Source: an uncultured Ignavibacteriales bacterium (GTDB taxonomy: Bacteria > Bacteroidota > Ignavibacteria > Ignavibacteriales > Ignavibacteriaceae). Taken from it: a stretch of DNA of 15,859 bases. The stretch spans positions 1-15,859 of the forward strand of contig CAIWTC010000503.1 in the NCBI GenBank assembly GCA_903915485.1, given 5' to 3'. Numbering within the stretch: position 1 is the first letter of the stretch; every line of letters begins with the position of its first letter. Below, one piece after another: positions 7,453-14,100 of this stretch. The notes beneath the pieces were generated by a model that saw only the letters and a program-made list of their open reading frames with translations, searched no databases and was not told the DNA's origin. A program made the translations under genes and the position numbers.

Positions 7453-8628
7453 ATGAAAAGATATTTAATAGTATTAGGCTCAGCAGCCTTTGTATTATTT
7501 TTTACATTGACCGGGTTTGAATGCGCATCACCCGAAATGACCAGTGCAAGATTAGCATTACAGCAGAAAAATTATGATAAAGCATTGGAAGCATTACACA
7601 AAGAAACAGCCAAAAATCCTACCGCAGATGAAGCTTACTATTTGATGGGATATTTATACGGTGAGAGAGAAAACATTGACGCAATGGTCGAGAATTTTAA
7701 CAAATCCTTATCAATCAGTAAGAAATACGAAAAAGAAATTAAGCAAGCAAAGAAATCTTATTGGGGAACTTCTTTTAACAAAGCTGTTGCATTTGTAAAA
7801 AAAGCACAGAATAATCCTTCAAAGGATAGTTCCACTGTATATTTGGAAAAAGCTGCAAGCATGTTCAGACAGGCAATAAAAGCAGAGCCTGATTCAGTTG
7901 ATACCTATCGTAATTTGGCATTTATTTGTTTCAATCTTGGGAAAAATGATGATGCAATCGAACCTTTAAATAAAATGATTGAAATGAAAAAATCAGTAGA
8001 TGCTTACAGATTTTTAGGTCAGATTTACTATAATAAAGGTATTGAGTTAAAGACTGGCTATGAGCGCTCTAAAGATGCTGCTGATAGTGTTGCTTATATG
8101 GCAATGTTTGAAAAAGCAATTGGTGTTCTTGAAAGCGGTAAAGCGATTCACGGCACAGATTCAGATATTTTGTTATACCTTTCTAACTCATATATAGCGG
8201 CAGGAAAAGCTACAGTAGCGATTGATGTATTCAAACAAGGCGTGGTTGCAGATCCTGCGAATAAATATTACAGATTTAATTACGCAGTACTTCTCCGCGG
8301 AAAAATGGACTTTGAAGAAGCAGAGAAACAGTTTAAGGCCGCTATGGAAATTGACTCTAAATATTTAAATGCTGAATATCATATGGCAATCAATTATTGG
8401 AACTGGGGAATCTCACTCCAAAAATTAGCTGATGAAGCAGGAAAAGAAAATCCGGCAATCAAAGAAAAGTATACTTTAGGGTTACCTTTGATGGAGGCTT
8501 ATGTTCAGCAGAAGGCTGATGATGCTGCAGGATGGGAGCTTTTAGCTAAATTGTATTCAAAACTCAGCATGAACGATGATGCTAATAAAGCATTCGAAAA
8601 AGCGGATAAACTCCGTAGTAATAAATAA
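7453..8628 (+). CDS. tetratricopeptide repeat protein, exported or lipoprotein-like
   Basis: 391-aa protein with an N-terminal hydrophobic segment (residues about 4-21) after Met-Lys-Arg, followed by tetratricopeptide repeats, so it is probably a periplasmic or envelope-anchored scaffold. Helical repeat pairs are visible near residues 29-62, 62-95, 130-175 (DTYRNLAFICFNLGKNDDAI), 175-200, 235-265, 270-305 and 355-390. The signal region ends TLTGFEC with Cys24; GFEC is not a standard lipobox (L-A/S-G/A-C), so lipidation is uncertain. GGAG lies 5 nt before the ATG. Nine nucleotides separate it from the DUF3467 gene, and the pair shares a strong terminator, so they are likely one operon. No enzymatic domain is visible and the partner is not known. 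Confidence 0.85.
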   Translation: MKRYLIVLGSAAFVLFFTLTGFECASPEMTSARLALQQKNYDKALEALHKETAKNPTADEAYYLMGYLYGERENIDAMVENFNKSLSISKKYEKEIKQAKKSYWGTSFNKAVAFVKKAQNNPSKDSSTVYLEKAASMFRQAIKAEPDSVDTYRNLAFICFNLGKNDDAIEPLNKMIEMKKSVDAYRFLGQIYYNKGIELKTGYERSKDAADSVAYMAMFEKAIGVLESGKAIHGTDSDILLYLSNSYIAAGKATVAIDVFKQGVVADPANKYYRFNYAVLLRGKMDFEEAEKQFKAAMEIDSKYLNAEYHMAINYWNWGISLQKLADEAGKENPAIKEKYTLGLPLMEAYVQQKADDAAGWELLAKLYSKLSMNDDANKAFEKADKLRSNK

Positions 8629-8637
8629 GAGAAAAAA

Positions 8638-8970
8638 ATGAATCCTCAAGAACAACAGATGGGTCAGCAAATTAATATCGAACTTGGTGAAAAAGAGGCT
8701 GAAGGAATTTATTCCAATTTGGCGATTATAACTCATTCACCTGCAGAGTTTGTAATTGATTTTACGAGAATTGTCCCCGGAATTCCTAAGGCACGGGTTC
8801 TTTCCAGAATAATCACAACACCTCAGCATGCTAAGATGCTTCTTGCAGCGCTAAGGGATAATTTGGAAAAATATGAAACACGCTTTGGAGAAATCAAATT
8901 GGAAGGACAAGACCCTGCTCATCAGTTCGGGTTTTCTCCTTTTATTAATGACAAAGAAAAAGTCAATTAA
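8638..8970 (+). CDS. DUF3467 family protein
   Basis: Small 110-aa cytoplasmic protein of the DUF3467 family, whose function is not established. The family pattern is clear: INIELGEKEAEGIYSNLAII near residues 12-31, SPAEFVIDFTRIVPG (38-52), then the helix TTPQHAKMLLAALRDNLEKYE (64-84) and the closing FGEI. It has no signal peptide or membrane segment. The start has AAGAGA about 6 nt upstream, overlapping the end of the TPR gene region, which indicates coupled expression. The first dozen residues are Gln-rich and outside the conserved domain. Confidence 0.9.
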   Translation: MNPQEQQMGQQINIELGEKEAEGIYSNLAIITHSPAEFVIDFTRIVPGIPKARVLSRIITTPQHAKMLLAALRDNLEKYETRFGEIKLEGQDPAHQFGFSPFINDKEKVN

Positions 8971-8995
8971 CAATAATTCTTTTTAGATATGATTG

Positions 8996-9026
8996 GCCGG
9001 GTGATTTGATTCGCCCGGCTTTTTTA
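8996..9026 (+). terminator. Rho-independent terminator after the TPR/DUF3467 pair
   Basis: GCCGGGTG pairs with CGCCCGGC (8 bp including one G-T pair) over the 8-nt loop ATTTGATT, followed by TTTTTT. It lies 25 nt after the DUF3467 stop. A strong, classical intrinsic terminator. Confidence 0.93.
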
Positions 9027-9325
9027 TTTTGCAGAAGTGAATGCACTGCTATCATTTAGATTCTAATATTCAAGTTGGCTTTATGAATCAGGGGGCGTAA
9101 TTACTCTTGAGATTTGTTAAATATCATCTTAATATTATAGAAAAATTCTTTAAATTTCTAATTGCGAAAAGCTTAAATTTAGGTTAAGGAATCAATTAAT
9201 CCTAAAAGACCGAATATTTCAATTTAGAGGTTAAACAAAGATTAATCTCAAGAATAATGTGCTTCTGGTAAGGGTCGTATTATTAAGCCCCGACAGAAAT
9301 TTTATATGACAAAAATGGTAAATTA
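9027..9325. other. AT-rich intergenic region upstream of the GT4-WecG-C25 operon
   Basis: Together with the terminator, this gap is 355 bp without a gene. I see no plausible ORF. It should contain the promoter of the following operon, but I cannot identify -35/-10 boxes with confidence. An imperfect hairpin (TTAGG-TTAA with TTAA-T-CCTAA, 9179-9205) and the more GC-rich stretch 9259-9296 stand out. Confidence 0.5.
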
Positions 9326-10387
9326 ATGCAGATACTTCATCTACATACAGATCTGAAACTTAGTTGTGGAATAACGCGGATAATTTTTCAGTTAATGAAA
9401 AATTCCAGTGCGGACTCCACTCATTATGCTATGGCTTTTGGAGGGAATGCATTATATAAATTTAAGAAAGAGCGCCTCGGGGTTGCTTTAATTCCAAGAT
9501 ATTATAAGTTTTTGTTTGCACCAATCCATATAATGTCAATCTACAAGTTTTGTAAGGAAAACAATATTTCCATAATTCACGCGCATCACCGCTATTTTGA
9601 TTTTTTAGGAAATATAGTTGCTAAATTGTTAAATATACCAATAGTGATGAGTGTCCACAGCAAGGTGGAATCAAAAAAACTTTTTAGCTACAAGGCAAAA
9701 AATATAATCGCAGTCAGCAATTCACTTAAAAAACACTTGATTGAAAAATTTAATGTGGCTGAAAACCGGATTACTGTAATCAATAATTTTATTGATGAGG
9801 GACAGTACACCACAAACCCTGATGAAATCAAGCAGCTAAAATACGAACTTGGGATTTATGGTGATAAAACAATTGTCATGTTTATCGGCAGATTCAGTAA
9901 GCAAAAGGGAGTTGACCTTTTGATTGAAGCATTCAAAAAGCTTCAATATGAATACATTGATTTGGTGTTGGTGATGATTGGCGATGGGGAGTTGAAAAAA
10001 GGAATCATGAAGGAAAAGCTGAAAGATGTAAAAATTATTGAAGCTAAGGAAAACATTGCACCATTCCTGGAGATGGCTGATTTGTTCGTTCTTCCTTCAA
10101 GGGTCGACCCATATCCAATGGTTATGATAGAAGCAGGTTTAATGAAGATACCTTTTCTTGGTTCATCGGTTGATGGTATCTCTGAATATATTAAAGATGG
10201 CGAGAATGGCGTTCTGGTGAAACCGGACAATAAAGGCGAATTGGTTCAGGGTATGATGAAGATGCTGGATAACGCTAGTCTTAGATTAAGGCTTGCAGAA
10301 AATTTACATAAAAAAGTGATGACATCATCATTGAAACAGCACATTCTCCCCAAGTATTATGCTTACTATTCGTCATTGATTAAATGA
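9326..10387 (+). CDS. glycosyltransferase family 4
   Basis: Retaining GT-B glycosyltransferase of 353 aa, predicted to add a sugar to a lipid-linked intermediate on the cytoplasmic face. The N-terminal domain begins ILHLHTDLKLSCGITRII, with the Gly-rich acceptor loop in place of the commoner GG. HAHHRYFDFLG near residues 90-100 and AVSNSLKKHL near 128-137 are characteristic. The C-terminal domain opens with VMFIGRFSKQKGVDLLIEAF (about 186-205) and carries the donor motif DPYPMVMIEAGLMKIPFLGS with Glu269; the first Glu of the usual EX7E pair is replaced by Asp, which occurs in part of the family. No Shine-Dalgarno is evident. Its TGA overlaps the ATG of the next gene. The sugar transferred is not known. 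Confidence 0.92.
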   Translation: MQILHLHTDLKLSCGITRIIFQLMKNSSADSTHYAMAFGGNALYKFKKERLGVALIPRYYKFLFAPIHIMSIYKFCKENNISIIHAHHRYFDFLGNIVAKLLNIPIVMSVHSKVESKKLFSYKAKNIIAVSNSLKKHLIEKFNVAENRITVINNFIDEGQYTTNPDEIKQLKYELGIYGDKTIVMFIGRFSKQKGVDLLIEAFKKLQYEYIDLVLVMIGDGELKKGIMKEKLKDVKIIEAKENIAPFLEMADLFVLPSRVDPYPMVMIEAGLMKIPFLGSSVDGISEYIKDGENGVLVKPDNKGELVQGMMKMLDNASLRLRLAENLHKKVMTSSLKQHILPKYYAYYSSLIK

Positions 10388-11106
10388 GTTTAAGAAAGAC
10401 TGTTGAAATATTTGGTCTAAAGATATCTGATATTTCAGCGGAAGAATTAGCCGGCGAAATAAAAAACAGTATTTCGACGGGTACAAAAATCTCAATTACT
10501 TATGCAACGCAAGCGGTCCTTAATAAGTACTATGAGGATAAATCAATCCGTAGTTATTATGATGAATTTTCGTTGGTTCATGCTGATGGTGTCGGTGTAT
10601 ATTTAGCTTCAAAATTATTATATAGTAACAAGGGATTTAGCAAGCGACTGACAGGTTCTGATTTTTACGAGTATTTAGCCTTCAGCGCGGAACTTGCAAA
10701 TGCTAAACTGTTTTTGTTTGGGGATACTCAGCAGACCATTGATAAAGTAGGTAGTTCTGTTGGAGAGTTAAAAATAGTCGGCAAAGAATGCGGGTTTGGT
10801 TTTGATACTGCCTCTGTAGTTGCTAAGATAAATGCTTCTGAAGCAGACATTGCAGTGGTAGGCCTTGGTTCACCGCTGCAGGAGCAATGGATTAATGAGA
10901 ATCGAGGCGCTATTAATTCACCTGTCGTTATTGCTGTTGGAGAAGGTATAAAGATTTTTTCCGGAACAAAAAACCGGGGACCAAAAATTGTCAGAAAAAT
11001 CGGATTGGAATGGATGATAAGGTTAATCACAAATCCAAAACGGTTATGGAAGCGGTATCTAATTGGAATACCACTTTTTATTTATAGAATTATAAAAGTA
11101 AAATAA
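10384..11106 (+). CDS. WecG/TagA/CpsF family glycosyltransferase (GT26)
   Basis: 240-aa family 26 glycosyltransferase. Characterised members transfer ManNAc or ManNAcA to a polyprenyl-diphosphate-linked GlcNAc, an early step of glycan repeat-unit assembly at the inner membrane. Seen here: HADGVGVYLASK with the likely catalytic Asp68, RLTGSDFYEYL, VVGLGSPLQEQWI (the GLGxPxQE signature), and GLEWMIRLITNPKRLWKRYL, the C-terminal membrane-binding element. The usual TxN near residue 41 reads TQA, a change at a position that contacts the donor in homologues. The ATGA overlap with the GT4 gene and lack of a separate ribosome site imply translational coupling. The C25 peptidase follows after 13 nt. 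Which sugar it uses cannot be told. Confidence 0.9.
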   Translation: MSLRKTVEIFGLKISDISAEELAGEIKNSISTGTKISITYATQAVLNKYYEDKSIRSYYDEFSLVHADGVGVYLASKLLYSNKGFSKRLTGSDFYEYLAFSAELANAKLFLFGDTQQTIDKVGSSVGELKIVGKECGFGFDTASVVAKINASEADIAVVGLGSPLQEQWINENRGAINSPVVIAVGEGIKIFSGTKNRGPKIVRKIGLEWMIRLITNPKRLWKRYLIGIPLFIYRIIKVK

Positions 11107-11119
11107 TACTTGGAGTAAA

Positions 11120-14100
11120 ATGCGTTATCATTTTTTAATAGGAGTTTGTCTTACAGTCTTTTCAACTGTTATGGTTGGGCAGCAATATAAGTCAAGTTTA
11201 GTTTCTGATGCGAAGGGGTTTGAACTTGGGGTTACGACGAACCTTTCTTCTAAACAATTAAAGAAAAGCGGGGCAAACACTATCGTAGATTATTCCGAAT
11301 ATACTCAACTTGGGGCTGCGGGTACATATAAACTTCCATATCAGGAATTGATAATTGCGTTGCCGCCTAATTCCAAGCCTAAAGTATATATGTTAGTGGA
11401 GAAGACCAACACAATCCAAAATGCTACAGTTACTCTTAATCCTGACCTAAAAATTCTTTCCGATACTTCGTATAAAATTGAAGAGCAATTTGTCCCTTCC
11501 AAGAAAGTGTCAGCACAAACAGGGGCATTAGAAGTTAAAGGATATTTCTGGTACAGGGATTTATATTGCGTTAATGTTCGTGTTAGATTAGCGGACTATA
11601 ACTATTCTTCGAACTCCGTATCAGAGGTGGTTTCGTATAAATTAAAATTCGATTTCCCTGAAAACTATTTCTTATCATTAAAAAAATATATCCCAAGGAA
11701 TAAATTTGAAGAAGAGATTGGCTCAGTCATAGCAAATGCAGATATGGCAGAAAATTTCAGAAGTACACCGGCTAAGTCTATGAGCGATACTGCAGGTGGG
11801 TGGATAAATTATCCGGGATCTTATATTAAAATCGGTGTTGCCGAAGACAGAATCTACAGGCTTTCGAAAACAGAACTTGATACATATAATATTCCTTCAG
11901 GAATTGATCCAAGAACTTTTAGAATGTATTGTAGCGGAGTGGAAGTTCCTTTATTCGTTCAGGGACAGAGTGATGGTGTTTTTGATGCTGCGGATTATAT
12001 TGAGTTTTACGGTACAAAAAATTACAGTCCGTATTCACCAAGGATTATCGCTCCTGATGGTGTGCCTTATAATGAATATCTTAATAAATTTTCAGATACA
12101 TCTTCGTACTTCCTTACTTGGGGAGATTCAACAGGTAAAAGAGTTGCGGAAAAAACTTCTGACATCACCGGAGTAACTGACACGCTGGGTTATTACACCT
12201 GCTTTATTCATAATGAACCAAACCTTGAGTATCAAGATGTGTCTGTAGATAATTACAAAAACTCCTATGCCGATAGCCTTGATGCAAAAACCTGGTTTGC
12301 GGGATATTTCTTTGACTTTGCGGATGCTGTAATTCCATTACAAGTCAGCGATGTTGTCAAAGGGAAAAATGCAACATTTTATTCAAGGTTTATAAGTGTT
12401 GGTTCTAACAGAGAAAGTAACTCTCATTCAGTTCTTTTTGGATACAAAACTTTCACGGCGCTATCGTCTGATACGAATACAACGGCAATCTCAATAAAGT
12501 CAGTTAACAGAAATGCAAAAGTAGTTCTTTCCGGCGCGATACCTTCAGATTCTCTTAAGAGCGGAGAAAATAAAGTTGTGCTAAGAACATGGAAAAACGG
12601 GACTTCACCAAATTATTTATTGTACGATTGGGTTGAGTTAGAATATCCAAGAACACTGAAAGCTCAAAATGATTCTTTATATTTCGAGATTAGGGACAGT
12701 CTGTCGATTGCTCCAAGAATAATCAAAATTGACAATGTTGTTTCAAATGCATCGGACATGACGGTTTATAGAATTAAGCCGAATATTGCTAAAATATCCG
12801 GTGCTGTGAATACAGGTTCAAAATTATATTTTGCTGATTCAGTTGGGTTGGGTTATGCTTATTATGTGATTCAAAATTCAAAAATCACTTCAAATAAACC
12901 TGCCACACTGAAATCCAAAAAATTTATCAACTTGCGAGGTTTGAATAGACCTGTAGATTATATAACAGTAACGCATTCTTCTTTGTTTAATGCTGCAAGG
13001 AACTACACTGGGTTCATTAAAAATAATTATGGTGTTGACACTCTACTGGTTTCTGTTGATGATATTTATGATGAGTTTTCTTTTGGTGTCCCTGACCCTT
13101 CAAGTATAAGGGAGTTTTTGAGAGCGGCATTCTCGGGGTGGGTAAAGCAGCCGACTTATTTGTTTTTGCTTGGTCAAGCGTGTTATGATTATAAGAAAAA
13201 CTTTTTTGCGAAAAAGGGATATGCTTCAAACACAAATCTTGTTCCTTCATATGGCGAACCTGTTTCAGATACATGGTTTGTTCAGTTGAATGATGCCGGC
13301 TCTAATCCTTCAATACAGCAGATGTTCGTTGGTAGAGTTCCTGCATCAACGGAAGAAGATGTCGTGGTTTATTTGGGAAAACATACGAGCTATGTTTCTC
13401 AAAAATATGATTTGTGGAATAAACGGGCATTACTCTTTTCGGGTGGGGATAATAGTGATTCTCTTCAACTGCTTCAACTCAAATTAGTAAATGACAGAAT
13501 AATCCGTAACTATGTTTCGCCTGCTCCGCTTTCTATGAATTATGACCACTTTTATAAGACATCAAATCCACCGACAGATTTTGGTCCCTTTGAGCCTAAT
13601 TATGTTTCTAAGGCTATAGAGGCGGGCGGACTGTTTATATCGTACATCGGGCATAGCGGAACAAGGACATGGGATAACTCAATTTCTGATCCGAACCAGC
13701 TTTTAAATAAAGTGAAAAAAAGTCCGCTGGTTTCTGATTTCGGATGCTCAACAAATAAATTTGCTGAACCTGATGTTAAATCTTTCGGAGCGTTGTTTGT
13801 TAACGGCGGTCAGACTATCGGGTATATTGGAAATAGTTCTTTAGGCTTTACGAGCACTTCAGTTTATCTGCCTGATTATTTCTATGAAAGTATTTTAAGA
13901 GATACTGTGCTGGAAATTGGGCGGGCGCATTTCCGAGCAAAAGAAAAAATGTTTTCTCTATTAGGCAAGGATATATCTTATAGGATTTTCTCTTTATCAA
14001 ATTTACTACTTGGCGATCCAATTGTTAAGGTTGCAATTCCTCCTAAGCCGAATCTTCATATGGATACTTTGAATATTGAGCGTGTGAATACTGAATCAAA

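Noticed and set aside
11835..12176. Plus-strand open frame of 113 codons
   Set aside because: Falls in another frame inside the continuous C25 coding sequence, whose own frame has clear motifs before and after it; no frameshift is needed.
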